DNA from: DASYXZ01 sp035308965
Lineage (GTDB): Bacteria; Acidobacteriota; Terriglobia; UBA7540
Assembly (NCBI GenBank): GCA_035308965.1
Contig: DATGFN010000021.1
Location: 124,001-188,000 of the forward strand
Reading direction: 5' to 3'
DNA: 64,000 nucleotides
Shown piece after piece: positions 42,391 through 51,431 of this stretch; the stretch's first letter is position 1; each line of letters begins with the position of its first letter. The notes under the pieces are model-generated. The model had not been told where the DNA came from. It did not search any database and saw only the letters and a list, made by a program, of their open reading frames with translations. The position numbers and the translations under genes are program-made.

Positions 42391-43881
42391 ATGAAAACCC
42401 TTCTCGTCTATCCGGAATTCCCCGACACATTTTGGAGTTTCAAACACGCCCTCCCCTTTCAGGGCAAGCGCTCCGCCTATCCCCCTCTGGGGTTGCTGAC
42501 GGTTGCTTCCATGCTGCCGAAAAGCTGGCCCAAGCGAATTGTGGATCTGAACGTCCGAAGACTCAAGGATTCGGACTTGGATTGGGCGGATGTGGTCTTT
42601 TTCAGCGGGATGATTGTGCAAGGCCCGTCCATGAAAGCGGCCATCGACCGCTGCAAGAGCCGGGGGCTGCGCACGGTGGTGGGCGGACCCATCGCCAGCA
42701 CGCAGGATCATCATTTTGCCGGCGTCGATCACGTGGTGGAGGGTGAAGCGGAAGAACTGATCGACGAGCTGGCCGCGGATTTGGAGCGGGGCGAAGCCAA
42801 GCCTCATTACAAAGCAAAAGATTTGCCCGACCTCACTCGGGTACCGCTGCCTCAACTTCATCTGGCCGACCTGCGGCGCTACAGCGCCATGGCCGTCCAA
42901 TACTCGCGCGGCTGCCCGTTCACCTGTGAGTTTTGCGACATCATCGAAATCTATGGCCGCCGCCCCCGCACCAAGACTCCGGAACAGGTTTGCGCCGAAT
43001 TCGATTTGGTATACAAGCTGGGCTGGAGAGGCCCCGTCTTCCTGGTGGACGACAACTTTATTGGTAATAAGAAAAACGTGAAGCTCCTTCTCCCCCATCT
43101 GGTGGAATGGATGCGCAATCACAAGTTTCCCTTCTCCCTTTTCACCGAAGCTTCGCTGAACCTGGCCGAAGATGATGACTTGTTGCGCATGATGCGCGAG
43201 GCCCACTTCACCAGGGTGTTCCTGGGGATTGAAACGCCGGTGGCTGAAAGCTTGAAGGAAACGACCAAATTCCAGAACCTGCGGCACGATTTACTGGAGA
43301 GCGTGAAGCGCATTCAGGCGCGTGGGATTGAAGTGATGGCGGGATTCATCGTCGGGTTTGACAGCGACCCCCACGACGTTTTCGACCGCCAAATCCAGTT
43401 CATTCGCGACGCGGCGATTCCCCTTTCCATGGTGGGCCTGCTTTCCGCTTTACCCAACACGCAGCTTTGGCGCCGTTTAAAGTCAGAGGGCCGGCTTCTG
43501 AAAGACAGCTTGGGCAGTAACACCCTGCTGGATTTGAACTACATTCCCAAGATGGACCCCCAGGAACTGTTGGCCGGCTATCAGCGAATTCTCAAAACCA
43601 TTTACAACCCGGAAGAGTATTTCAAGCGTGCCTCGGATTTTCTGTCCCACTTGGGCGCCTCGGCGCGCGCACCCATGGTCTTCTCGGACCTGATGGCTTT
43701 GGGACGGTCATTGTGGCGGCAGGGCGTGCTGAGTGACTACCGGATGGAATACTGGAAATTCATTGCGGAAACTCTGCATCGGCATCGCAGTCATTTCGAT
43801 AAGGCCATCACCCTCGCCATCATGGGCCATCACTTCTTCGAATTGACCTGGGCCAGTGAGAGCGTGGCGCTCGGTGGCTAG
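42391..43881 (+). CDS. B12-binding-domain radical SAM protein (DUF4070 type)
   Basis: A 496-aa enzyme with an N-terminal cobalamin-binding-like domain (~1-140, YPPLGLLTVASMLP, VVGGPIAS), radical SAM core with the [4Fe-4S] motif RGCPFTCEFCD near residue 174, and a C-terminal DUF4070-type domain. The NPHIDE-like FLVDDNFIGNKK, EASLNLAEDDDLL and GIETP blocks match the HpnP/HpnR-like group, members of which methylate or rearrange lipids and other unactivated carbons. Overall it looks like a generic member rather than HpnP itself. Substrate unknown. Confidence 0.88.
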   Translation: MKTLLVYPEFPDTFWSFKHALPFQGKRSAYPPLGLLTVASMLPKSWPKRIVDLNVRRLKDSDLDWADVVFFSGMIVQGPSMKAAIDRCKSRGLRTVVGGPIASTQDHHFAGVDHVVEGEAEELIDELAADLERGEAKPHYKAKDLPDLTRVPLPQLHLADLRRYSAMAVQYSRGCPFTCEFCDIIEIYGRRPRTKTPEQVCAEFDLVYKLGWRGPVFLVDDNFIGNKKNVKLLLPHLVEWMRNHKFPFSLFTEASLNLAEDDDLLRMMREAHFTRVFLGIETPVAESLKETTKFQNLRHDLLESVKRIQARGIEVMAGFIVGFDSDPHDVFDRQIQFIRDAAIPLSMVGLLSALPNTQLWRRLKSEGRLLKDSLGSNTLLDLNYIPKMDPQELLAGYQRILKTIYNPEEYFKRASDFLSHLGASARAPMVFSDLMALGRSLWRQGVLSDYRMEYWKFIAETLHRHRSHFDKAITLAIMGHHFFELTWASESVALGG

Positions 43882-43917
43882 TGGGCTGCATTCGGCAATC
43901 ATTCTAATAAACTCATT

Positions 43918-44661
43918 ATGAAAAGCCACAAGCGTCTCATCGCACTTGCGGTATTGTGTTTCGCCGTTCGCCTCTCTCTCGCCCAGGACACAGTCACTCC
44001 GGACGGCATCTATCGAATCACTCCGGTCCGTCCCATTGATCAGCTCCGCGCCGAAGCCTTGCGAGCCTCGCCTCCCAAGGAGGAAGGCAAGCGAGCGCCA
44101 GATCTTGTAGAATTGGTCAAGCTCGATTCCACCATCAAGCTGGATATTCGCTACGCAACCTCAAACAACTTTCTCAGCACACCCGTATATACCCAGGCTC
44201 GGGCCTTTATGCAGCGGCCCGCCGGCGAGGCGCTGGTTCGCATCAACCAGAAGCTGAGGCAGGATGGGTATGGTCTGATTATCCATGATGCCTACCGGCC
44301 ATGGTACGTCACCAAAATCTTCTGGGATGCCACGCCCGCCGATCGGCATATCTTCGTGGCGAATCCCACCGAAGGTTCCAGGCACAATCGCGGATGCGCG
44401 GTGGACCTCTCACTATACGACTTGAAGACGGGCAAGGAAGTAGGGATGCCTAGCGTCTACGATGAAATGACCACGCGAGCCTACTCTGACTATCCCGGCG
44501 GTACTGACCAGCAACGCCAGCGGCGCAAGATCCTTCGCGACGCCATGGAGTCGGAGGGATTCACCGTCAACCCGACTGAATGGTGGCACTTCGACTACAA
44601 ATCCTGGGCTGAGTATCCAATTATAAACATTCCATTTGAAAAATTGGGGCTTGCGAATTAG
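43918..44661 (+). CDS. Exported D-alanyl-D-alanine dipeptidase, VanX/DdpX type
   Basis: A 247-aa zinc peptidase of family M15D that hydrolyses D-Ala-D-Ala released from peptidoglycan. The signal peptide ends at SLAQ (~23). Metal and catalytic motifs are visible: SRHNRGCAVDLSLY with the HxxxxxxD ligands, and EWWHFDY with the Glu base and His ligand. LDSTIKLDIRYATSNNFL is the usual upstream block. Export and absence of vanH/vanA point to cell-wall recycling or nutrition, not vancomycin resistance. No clear ribosome binding site before the ATG at 43918. Confidence 0.9.
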   Translation: MKSHKRLIALAVLCFAVRLSLAQDTVTPDGIYRITPVRPIDQLRAEALRASPPKEEGKRAPDLVELVKLDSTIKLDIRYATSNNFLSTPVYTQARAFMQRPAGEALVRINQKLRQDGYGLIIHDAYRPWYVTKIFWDATPADRHIFVANPTEGSRHNRGCAVDLSLYDLKTGKEVGMPSVYDEMTTRAYSDYPGGTDQQRQRRKILRDAMESEGFTVNPTEWWHFDYKSWAEYPIINIPFEKLGLAN

Positions 44662-44773
44662 GACACCGCTATCGGCGAAATCTGCGTCATCTGCGGATGA
44701 ATATTTTCAGGGGAGAAAGATGAAAATGATCCTTCTCCCGCGGCTGCGAGATCAGGATGAAATTGCGGCGGGA

Positions 44774-45358
44774 TTATCCCTTCTTTAATTCGCCCAGCAC
44801 CAAGCGCGCGGTTTCCTTCAGGGTTTCGAAAACGCCCACGCCCTTATAGGCGATGGCTTCCAAAACGGGTTCATTCTTTTTCATCAAGGCTTTCTTCAGA
44901 TCTTCCAGGGGCAGAGCGTTGGGAAGGTCGCGCTTGTTCAATTGGAGGATGTAGGGAATCTTCATCAAATCGTAATTATGTTCCTTCAGGTTTTCCTGGA
45001 GATTATCCAGCGCCTCAAAATTGGCGTCCATGCGTTCTTCCTGAGAATCGGCGACAAAGATCACGCCATCCACGCCCCGCAGGATCAGCTTGCGGCTGGC
45101 ATCATAAAAAACCTGTCCGGGGACCGTGTAGAGGTGGAAGCGCGTTTTGAATCCGCGCACCGTACCCAGATCAAGAGGCAGGAAATCGAAAAAGAGGGTG
45201 CGGTCGGTTTCCGTAGCCAGGGAAATCATCTTGCCGCCGGTTTTGCCCAGTGTCTGGTCAAAGATCCATTGCAGGTTGGTGGTCTTGCCCCCCAGGCCGG
45301 CGCCGTAGTAGACGATTTTGCAATTAATTTCGCGAGCCGCAAAATTGATAAAACTCAC
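44774..45358 (-). CDS. MglA-like small Ras-family GTPase
   Basis: A 194-aa GTPase like MglA, the polarity switch of gliding and twitching bacteria. Conserved: CKIVYYGAGLGGKTTN (P loop), FDFLPLD, YTVPGQVFYDASRKLILRGVDGVIFVADS (switch II and RabGEF-like block), QLNKRDLPNA (NKxD). The GTG at 45358 (VSFINFAAREI) is chosen because conservation starts there and GGGG lies 8-9 bases upstream. No mglB (GAP) gene is beside it, which is unusual for this family but not rare outside Myxococcus. Confidence 0.9.
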   Translation of the reverse strand: MSFINFAAREINCKIVYYGAGLGGKTTNLQWIFDQTLGKTGGKMISLATETDRTLFFDFLPLDLGTVRGFKTRFHLYTVPGQVFYDASRKLILRGVDGVIFVADSQEERMDANFEALDNLQENLKEHNYDLMKIPYILQLNKRDLPNALPLEDLKKALMKKNEPVLEAIAYKGVGVFETLKETARLVLGELKKG

Positions 45359-45661
45359 TCGGTCGATCCCCTTTTCCCTAATCCACAGTTCCGCCAAGCG
45401 CCCTAAGTCACCGCCCCACAAGGCGCCTGACTTTCGCCTCAAATCCGGGCATGGGTTCTCATCGGCCCGCGGTAAGTCGGAGTGAAGCTATATAACACAA
45501 TCCCATGCAGATAACAATAGCTGGATACCAAGTTTGACCGAAGCACAGGCTCTGCCCGCGCCCTTTGGTCCGTCGATTCGGGAGCAGATCTCACCTTAAA
45601 CATCGAGGCTAGACGAATCCTGACACAGCCATCATATCGCGCCACGAGTCGGTGGGTCCAA

Positions 45662-46246
45662 TCATTTGGCACTCTTCTTAGGGAACTGGGGGGCAATTTT
45701 GGCCAGAGCATCACCCAGTTTATCCAGCGCGCGCGCCCAATCTCGTTTAGCCGTGGATCTGGTTGCGCCATAGGCGTAAATGAAGAATGTGAGGGAGTAT
45801 CCCCATTTCCTATCCTCGTGATACAAGCATCGCCGGACAACAATACTCATCTGGGCGCGAAGGCGGCACCCGGCCAATGACCTCTCCAGATTTCTTGCCA
45901 GCCTGACGTGCGGATCGAGGCGCGAATGGAGATCGGACCGCTCAAAAACCAAATCCACATAACCGCCCACCTTGAGCGGAAGCTGGAAATCCAGCTCTTC
46001 TTCATCCGTCAATTGGGTCGTGGCCTCGAAGTCGCACTTTGCGGTGCGAAATGTTGAACCAGGCATATTGACTCTTTGGAGCAATCGGGCCAGCGGAGGA
46101 TTGCTCCGGCATTCCGCCAGGGATAAAATCTTTTCCGGAAACCTTCTCAAGTCGACATATCTCAGGAGTGGCCGGTTGGGGCTTGCCCACGGAATCTCTA
46201 AAGTCGAGTCGCCGGGCTCAAGTTCGGAAAGAATTTCGACGCGCAT
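45662..46246 (-). CDS. Hypothetical protein
   Basis: A 194-aa soluble protein, start ATG 46246 with AAGGAG 5-6 bases upstream. It opens MRVEILSELEPGDSTLEIP, contains an Arg/Leu-rich middle (RFPEKILSLAECRSNPPLARLLQRV) and a C-terminal Lys tail (IAPQFPKKSAK). No family recognised. It is divergent from the PilZ-like gene and may share regulation with it. Base composition is like the surroundings. Confidence 0.65.
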   Translation of the reverse strand: MRVEILSELEPGDSTLEIPWASPNRPLLRYVDLRRFPEKILSLAECRSNPPLARLLQRVNMPGSTFRTAKCDFEATTQLTDEEELDFQLPLKVGGYVDLVFERSDLHSRLDPHVRLARNLERSLAGCRLRAQMSIVVRRCLYHEDRKWGYSLTFFIYAYGATRSTAKRDWARALDKLGDALAKIAPQFPKKSAK

Positions 46247-46403
46247 ACACTCCTTGATACCACGGAGCGGGCCCGGTTTACAAAAGCTTCGACTCGAGGG
46301 TTGCGATTCAACTTCTCCTCAAGGGGATTTGACCTTGTGGTATGATGAGGGATACTCTCGACGGCGAGTAGCTGTGGAACATAGTTTGGCTTCAAGCACT
46401 CCT

Positions 46404-46739
46404 ATGGACAAGAAAGCTGGACAAAAGCCGGCGCGACGCCGGAGCGCTCGAATGGTCCTGCGCATTCCCTTGCTGGTGAACGCGGTGAATTCAGAGCAGG
46501 AGACCGAGTGGGAACCCGTGGAAACCATCATGGTGAGCGAGCACGGGGGCATGATTCGAGCCAGACAGAATTTTCAAATTGGCTCCACGCTGGACATCCG
46601 GGTGCGCAACAAAGACCGATTTGCTCAGGCGCGCGTGGTCTGGACTTCAACCAAAGTGACCGCACAAGGTATGGAGCTCGGGTTTGAGATTGTGGATCAA
46701 GACGGCTTCTGGGAAATCAAATTCCCTCCCGACACTTAG
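46404..46739 (+). CDS. PilZ-like domain protein
   Basis: A 111-aa protein from ATG 46404; an upstream GTG at 46374 is an alternative. RRRSARMVLRIPLLV at the N-terminus fits the RxxxR part of PilZ c-di-GMP binding, and the beta strands TIMVSEHGGMIRA, IGSTLDIRVRNK and ARVVWTSTK follow the PilZ barrel order. The downstream D/NxSxxG motif is not cleanly matched, so c-di-GMP binding is uncertain. No ribosome binding site is obvious at the ATG. Beside CBS and MglA-like genes, which fits signalling or motility. Confidence 0.7.
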   Translation: MDKKAGQKPARRRSARMVLRIPLLVNAVNSEQETEWEPVETIMVSEHGGMIRARQNFQIGSTLDIRVRNKDRFAQARVVWTSTKVTAQGMELGFEIVDQDGFWEIKFPPDT

Positions 46740-46814
46740 AATTCCGGCGGCCGCTTCCGGGAGTCGTTTCCCACCTGGGATTATCGCGGCGTCGCGCGAG
46801 AAAGGGGTAGCGCT

Positions 46815-47240
46815 ATGACGGTCCGAGAGATCATGACCGCTGATGTGACCACCGTACAAGAGACCGAAATGCTGCTGGACGCGGCAATGATTTTCGCCCG
46901 CTCTTCCCTCCGGCACCTTCCCGTCCTCAGGGATTCCTTACTGGTTGGCGTGATCACGGAACGCGACGTGAAGCGATTTGCCCCCGGAGTATTGAGCGGA
47001 GTCACCTCGGGAAAATACAATGAGATTATGGAAACAACCCCTCTCAGCCGGGTGATGACGCGTGACCCGATGACCCTCAAACCCAGCCAGGATGTTGCCG
47101 ACGCGGCGGAGATTTTCTCCACCAAACGTTTCGGATGTCTTCCGGTCGTGGATGATGGGAAGCTGGTGGGAATCATTACAACTACGGACATGCTCAGATT
47201 GATGGCCCGAATCATGAAGGATAAGAACGCCAACAAATAG
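46815..47240 (+). CDS. Two-CBS-domain protein
   Basis: A 141-aa protein made of two CBS domains: MTVREIMTADVTTVQETEMLL to RHLPVLRDSLLVGVITERDV, and SRVMTRDPMTLKPSQDV to RFGCLPVVDDGKLVGIITTTDM. Such pairs bind adenosine nucleotides and regulate partners. AAGGGG lies before the ATG. It is 75 bp after the PilZ-like gene on the same strand. Stand-alone CBS proteins have many targets; none is inferable here. Confidence 0.9.
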   Translation: MTVREIMTADVTTVQETEMLLDAAMIFARSSLRHLPVLRDSLLVGVITERDVKRFAPGVLSGVTSGKYNEIMETTPLSRVMTRDPMTLKPSQDVADAAEIFSTKRFGCLPVVDDGKLVGIITTTDMLRLMARIMKDKNANK

Positions 47241-47494
47241 ACCGCTTGGCGGACCCGCAAGTTTTCGGGGGCGCCATCAATCAAATCTTTTTCAAATCCC
47301 GTGCCCAGTGAAGAGGAAGCAACGGGTTGAACGTACACAATCGTAATTCCACCACCTTGAATTCGCGTCTTGGAAAAAAGGTATCCAAAATGCCTATTTA
47401 CTTCCCGCACGGGCCCGCAATCAACCTGGCTTGCGACATGATCGAGGCGACCTTGCCGGTCCCCGTCCACGCGTTCACCGGGAGCTTTTGAGCA

Positions 47495-48175
47495 ATGGAT
47501 GCAAGACAAGTCAATGAATTAGAATCCCGGCACCCTCGGGAATACGGCTTCTCAGGTTGCCCACCGAAGTACAATTTTCGTGCCAAGTTCCTCAGCCTTT
47601 GTATTGCAGCTTTCGCAATCATCCCCCAGATCTCCGCACAGGCGCAGCCGCCGCAGCCCAAAGAGAAACCGGCGGCCACCTACACTATTCCTCTTCCACC
47701 TCTGCCGGATTTCTCGCAACTCAATTGGCTGATGGGTGAATGGTCGGGAAAAACCGGTGATCAAAAGTCTCAGGGCGATATTCATCTAAAAGTCTCTTAT
47801 GATCTTGAAAAGAGAGTAGCCGTTTTCCGTGAATCGGTATCGCTTCCGGGCACTAAAACCAATCCCGAAATTACCGAAACCTGGATGGGAATTTTAACGG
47901 CGGACCGTCCGGGAGCGGGTTATAGTCTTCGCGTTTTCTCATCCACCGGCTTCGTCACTCGCTATCGGGTAACGGTTGAGGGCGCTGAAATTCAGTTCAA
48001 TCCGGAAGGAGGCGAACAGCCTCCACCGGGATGGCTTTTTCGCCGCAAGCTGACGCGGACGGATACAGACGCGTTGACCGAAACGGTTCAAGTTGCGCCG
48101 CCACAAAAACCCTTCTTTGATTACTTCACCGCCAAACTGACCAGAGCCCAACCCGAGGCGGCAAAATCCAAGTAA
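47495..48175 (+). CDS. Exported lipocalin-like (DUF1579/DUF6265-type) protein
   Basis: A 226-aa protein with a hydrophobic signal at ~35-49 (LSLCIAAFAIIPQISAQ) after a long charged N-terminus, so the true start may be later than ATG 47495. The mature part begins with a Pro/Lys linker and LNWLMGEWSGKTG, the opening of DUF1579-like beta-barrels, followed by WMGILTADRPGAGYSLRVFSSTG. Such proteins may bind small hydrophobic molecules. Function unknown. Confidence 0.7.
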   Translation: MDARQVNELESRHPREYGFSGCPPKYNFRAKFLSLCIAAFAIIPQISAQAQPPQPKEKPAATYTIPLPPLPDFSQLNWLMGEWSGKTGDQKSQGDIHLKVSYDLEKRVAVFRESVSLPGTKTNPEITETWMGILTADRPGAGYSLRVFSSTGFVTRYRVTVEGAEIQFNPEGGEQPPPGWLFRRKLTRTDTDALTETVQVAPPQKPFFDYFTAKLTRAQPEAAKSK

Positions 48176-48290
48176 GACTTGATTAGTCCAACCCGGAGTG
48201 TTGTAAAATCTTTGAGGGTGACCGAAGCGCGCAGGTGGGTGAGGAATTCTGTCGGGCTACGCTTCCGGGCGCGCGAATCCAAAGGAAATT

Positions 48291-49871
48291 ATGGTTATGT
48301 CCAAGGGAAGAAAAATCCTCTTTGGCCTTCTCATTCTGTTGGTCGTCATGGTGCTTGCCGTGGTGATCATTGTCCCCCTGCTGGTGAACGTGGACCGCTA
48401 CCGGCCGGAAGTGGTGGATCGCGTCCAAGCCCAGACGGGCAAGCCAGTGGAAATCGGGCGGCTCTCCCTAAGCCTGTTCCCCTCTGTAGCCATTCGAATG
48501 GACGATTTTGCTCTCGGCAATCCGAAGGGATTTCCCCAGGGGCAATTTGTGAAGACCAAACGCATTGATGTGGTGGTGGATGGCTGGGCCCTGCTCCACC
48601 GGCAAATTGTTATCAAATCTCTCAAGCTTGAACAACCTGAAATCACCTTGCTCCAATCCTCCCACGGCCAATGGAACTTTGAATCCCAAGAGCAGTCCAA
48701 ACCGGTGAAAAAGGTTTCTGAGACATCCGGCTCCGCCTCCACGTTCACCTTGGGTGTGATTAATCAGGTGACCGTGACCAGCGGACATTTGTCTGTGTCG
48801 AAACTGACCGCTTCCGGAAGGGCGGAGGCGCCTTTTTTTGAGTCCAGCGGATTCTCCAGCGAGCTCGAGGAGGTTGACCTGAATGCCTTTGGGGCATCTC
48901 TGTCCAATCCTTTCGCGCCGCCGCATGAGAATCAGATGGCGAGTGCCCCGTGGTGGGGCGCCTTCGTCGTTCACGCGCAGGCCGGAGGGCAACCGGCAGC
49001 ACACGGAACTCTAAAAGCGGAATCGCTGCGATTTCAAACCCTGCAAGTCACTTCGGTGAAAACCAATGTGCGGCTATATCCCAAAGAGGTGTACTTGGAC
49101 GACCTGGACCTGAGCCTTTATGAGGGGCACGCCAAGGGCAACGTCGAATTCAATTTTGCCGACGCCAACCCGCGCTACAAAGTTAAAACGCAAATCGCCG
49201 GCGTGGACGTGGCGAAATTTCTCCAGGAGATTCCCAGCGCCCGCGGCTATATGACCGGGAAAATGAAAGGCGACTTGAACCTGGATGGTGAAGTCACTGG
49301 ATCATCCGACCCTTTGGCTGGTATGCGTGGAACCGGCAACCTGAGCGTGAAGGACGGGAACTTGCCCAAACTTCAGTTGAACAAGAACCTGATGCAACTG
49401 GCCAAGTTGAGCAACCTTGGAGCCTCCCAGGGCGATCCTGGAGCATTCTCCTCGATAGCCGCCGATCTGAATATCGCCAACGGCAAAATCACAAGCAACA
49501 AGATAAACGTGGTTGGCAACGGCCTTGACGCCCAGGGAGCGGGCAGCATGACTTTGGCGGGCCCAGGCAGCCTGGATTATAACGGAGTGGCCAACCTTGC
49601 CGCCGGTTCCAATGGGCTTACGAGCCTCCTTGCCGGAATGTCGGGCGCGACACTCGCCAATGGCAAAATGTCATTGCCCTTCGGCATCGGCGGCACGCTT
49701 TCTGTCCCCAAATTTGCTTTGAAATCGATGGGTAGCGCGAACCAATTGAACGGCCTACAGAATCTTGTGAACGGACAAACGACCTCCGGCAGCAATACCA
49801 ACCAGCAACAAAACCCCGCCAGCCTTATCCAAGGCCTCGCGGGGGCGTTTAAGAAGAAAAAAAATCCATAG
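48291..49871 (+). CDS. AsmA-family envelope protein
   Basis: A 526-aa protein with an N-terminal membrane anchor (ILFGLLILLVVMVLAVVIIVPLLV) and the AsmA signature: NVDRYRPEVVDRVQAQTGKPVEIGRLSLSLFPSVAIRMDDFALGNP. A long beta-rich groove domain and C-terminal AsmA block (GTGNLSVKDGNLPKLQLNKNL onward) follow, then a Gln/Asn-rich tail. AsmA proteins probably help move phospholipids between the inner and outer membranes. AAAGGAA precedes the ATG at 48291. A promoter and the SPFH gene follow. Confidence 0.88.
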   Translation: MVMSKGRKILFGLLILLVVMVLAVVIIVPLLVNVDRYRPEVVDRVQAQTGKPVEIGRLSLSLFPSVAIRMDDFALGNPKGFPQGQFVKTKRIDVVVDGWALLHRQIVIKSLKLEQPEITLLQSSHGQWNFESQEQSKPVKKVSETSGSASTFTLGVINQVTVTSGHLSVSKLTASGRAEAPFFESSGFSSELEEVDLNAFGASLSNPFAPPHENQMASAPWWGAFVVHAQAGGQPAAHGTLKAESLRFQTLQVTSVKTNVRLYPKEVYLDDLDLSLYEGHAKGNVEFNFADANPRYKVKTQIAGVDVAKFLQEIPSARGYMTGKMKGDLNLDGEVTGSSDPLAGMRGTGNLSVKDGNLPKLQLNKNLMQLAKLSNLGASQGDPGAFSSIAADLNIANGKITSNKINVVGNGLDAQGAGSMTLAGPGSLDYNGVANLAAGSNGLTSLLAGMSGATLANGKMSLPFGIGGTLSVPKFALKSMGSANQLNGLQNLVNGQTTSGSNTNQQQNPASLIQGLAGAFKKKKNP

Positions 49872-49920
49872 CGGGCCCGCAGACATTTCCAAAGAGTTTT
49901 GAAATGAGTTTGGGGCGGCA

Positions 49921-49949
49921 TTGCGACACGTCCCATCCGGTGGTACACT
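49921..49949 (+). promoter_or_regulatory. Candidate sigma-70 promoter of the SPFH gene
   Basis: TTGCGA (49921-49926), a 17-bp spacer, and TACACT (49944-49949), about 64 bp upstream of the ATG at 50013. Spacing is ideal, though neither box is perfect. Confidence 0.45.
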
Positions 49950-50012
49950 CCTGCGCACAGAGGATCGATTTCTCAAACAATGCAGGTTGAGGAGTTATTA
50001 AGGAGGACTTCC

Positions 50013-50963
50013 ATGGATGGGTTCATTGGTTTTCTCTTTATCGTTGCGATTCTGTTCGGCATCGGTACATTTTTCGGCGGATTCTTTACCGTCCCCACCG
50101 CGAAAGCTGCCGTGGTGCAACGCTTCGGCAAATTCGTGCGCGTGGCCGGGGCCGGACTTAATTTCAAACTGCCCTGGATCGAGAAAGTGGTATCCCGAGT
50201 GGACTTGCGCGTCCAGCAACTCGACCTGAAAATGGAAACGAAGACCAAGGACAACGTTTTCGTTCAGATTCCCGTTTCAATTCAATATCACGTTTTACCC
50301 GACCGCGTTTATGAAGCTTTTTACAAGCTCTCCGATCCGAAGGAACAAATCGGTTCATACGTTTTTAACGTGATCCTGGGCCACGTGCCCAAGATGATTC
50401 TTGACGAAGCATTTGAGCGGCAGAGCGACATTGCGGTGGCCGTCAAGCAGGAACTGGACGGCGTGATGGAGAGCTTCGGTTACGGAATTGTCAAAGCTCT
50501 GGTCACCGACATCATTCCGGACCAGAAAGTGAAAGCCGCCATGAACGACATCAACGCGGCGCGGCGCGAACAGGAAGCGGCCAATGCGCGTGGCGAGGCG
50601 GAGAAAATCCTGAAAGTTAAGCAGGCGGAAGCTGAAGCGCAAAGCAAGCAACTTCAGGGCCAGGGCATCGCCAACCAGCGCAAAGCGATTATCGATGGGC
50701 TGCGCGAATCGGTGGAGCTTTTCAAGCAGGGCGTGGAGGGCGCGTCGGCCAAAGACGTGATGGTCCTGGTTCTGCTCACCCAATATTTTGACACGCTCAA
50801 AGATATCGGCGCTGGAGCGCATTCGAATACCATCCTGATGCCCCACAGCCCGGGGGCTCTCAAAGATTTCTACAATCAGATCCAAAATGCCATTGTACTT
50901 GGCGGGGCAGTGACCTCAGCCCATGCGGAAGGATCCGCGTCGGCGGACCACGCGGACTCCTAA
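50013..50963 (+). CDS. SPFH/band 7 (stomatin-like) membrane protein
   Basis: A 316-aa protein with one N-terminal membrane helix (FIGFLFIVAILFGIGTFFGGFF), an SPFH domain (AAVVQRFGKFVRVAGAGLNFKLPWIEKV), and a coiled-coil (NAARREQEAANARGEAEKILKVKQAEAEAQSK). SPFH proteins oligomerise into cage-like microdomains. AGGAGG lies directly before the ATG. No NfeD-type protease partner is adjacent. Similar to the stomatin/HflC-like bacterial group. Confidence 0.9.
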   Translation: MDGFIGFLFIVAILFGIGTFFGGFFTVPTAKAAVVQRFGKFVRVAGAGLNFKLPWIEKVVSRVDLRVQQLDLKMETKTKDNVFVQIPVSIQYHVLPDRVYEAFYKLSDPKEQIGSYVFNVILGHVPKMILDEAFERQSDIAVAVKQELDGVMESFGYGIVKALVTDIIPDQKVKAAMNDINAARREQEAANARGEAEKILKVKQAEAEAQSKQLQGQGIANQRKAIIDGLRESVELFKQGVEGASAKDVMVLVLLTQYFDTLKDIGAGAHSNTILMPHSPGALKDFYNQIQNAIVLGGAVTSAHAEGSASADHADS

Positions 50964-51021
50964 GCAGAACATGACACGGCCGATGGAGTTCGTGTTACAC
51001 TGTCTGAACACGTTTGAGAAT

Positions 51022-51090
51022 GGGCCGCTAGCTCAATTGGTAGAGGTCGCTCCGGCGACACTCTTAATTAGTAGTTTGAGGGTTCGCGAA
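51022..51090 (+). pseudogene. Decayed tRNA-Lys copy with a hairpin insertion, truncated 3' end
   Basis: The D-arm part (GCTCAATTGGTAGAG) is identical to the intact tRNA-Lys next door. Instead of CAACTG it then carries GTCGC-TCCG-GCGAC (51046-51059, a perfect 5-bp hairpin) before ACTCTTAATTAGTAG. The anticodon-stem 5' strand is therefore lost and the 3' half ends at GGTTCGCGAA without acceptor or CCA. Non-functional as a tRNA by these defects. Confidence 0.75.
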
Positions 51091-51094
51091 GGAT

Positions 51095-51170
51095 GGGCCG
51101 TTAGCTCAATTGGTAGAGCAACTGACTCTTAATCAGTAGGTTGAGGGTTCGATTCCCCCACGGCTCACCA
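51095..51170 (+). tRNA. tRNA-Lys (anticodon CTT)
   Basis: 76 nt with all arms paired: acceptor GGGCCGT/ACGGCTC (one G-T pair), D arm GCTC/GAGC, anticodon stem ACTGA/TCAGT around CTCTTAA giving anticodon CTT, T arm with GTTCGATTC, and an encoded CCA. It is the middle of three tandem tRNA-Lys-like units and is followed 10 bp later by a GIY-YIG nuclease gene. Confidence 0.95.
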
Positions 51171-51179
51171 ACATTTTCC

Positions 51180-51425
51180 ATGTTTCATGTCTACGTCCTT
51201 CGTAGCAGATTGTCTGGACGATCTTACGTCGGCTCCACTAGTGATTTGAATCGCCGGCTAGGCGAGCATCAAGCCAACGATGCGATGGCGACAAAAAATC
51301 GGGGCCCGTGGGACTTGGTTCACTCGGAGGCGTATCCCACGCGACAATCAGCCATGCAACGGGAGCGCTATTTGAAGACCGGCAAAGGACGAGAAGAACT
51401 CCGACCCTTTCTGAGCGGACACTAG
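51180..51425 (+). CDS. Small GIY-YIG nuclease-domain protein (URI-like)
   Basis: An 81-aa protein formed almost entirely of a GIY-YIG domain. FHVYVLRSRLSGRSYVGSTSDLNRRLGEH contains the two motif strands (VYV and YVG), the catalytic Arg in DLNRRLGEH, and MQRERYLKTGKG at the end. Family members are structure-specific or homing-like DNA nucleases; many small ones have unknown roles. The ATG is 10 bp after the intact tRNA-Lys. No strong ribosome binding site is seen in that gap. A decayed sister copy follows the next tRNA-like unit. Confidence 0.85.
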   Translation: MFHVYVLRSRLSGRSYVGSTSDLNRRLGEHQANDAMATKNRGPWDLVHSEAYPTRQSAMQRERYLKTGKGREELRPFLSGH

Positions 51426-51431
51426 TGCGGA

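Noticed and set aside
42391..43881. Hopanoid C-2 methylase HpnP
   Set aside because: The radical SAM protein shares the layout, but its N-terminal half is closer to generic B12-binding radical SAM proteins and no hopanoid genes are nearby, so only the broad family is claimed.
43918..44661. Vancomycin resistance locus
   Set aside because: Only a VanX-like dipeptidase is present, exported and without vanH, vanA, vanR or vanS, which fits cell-wall recycling.
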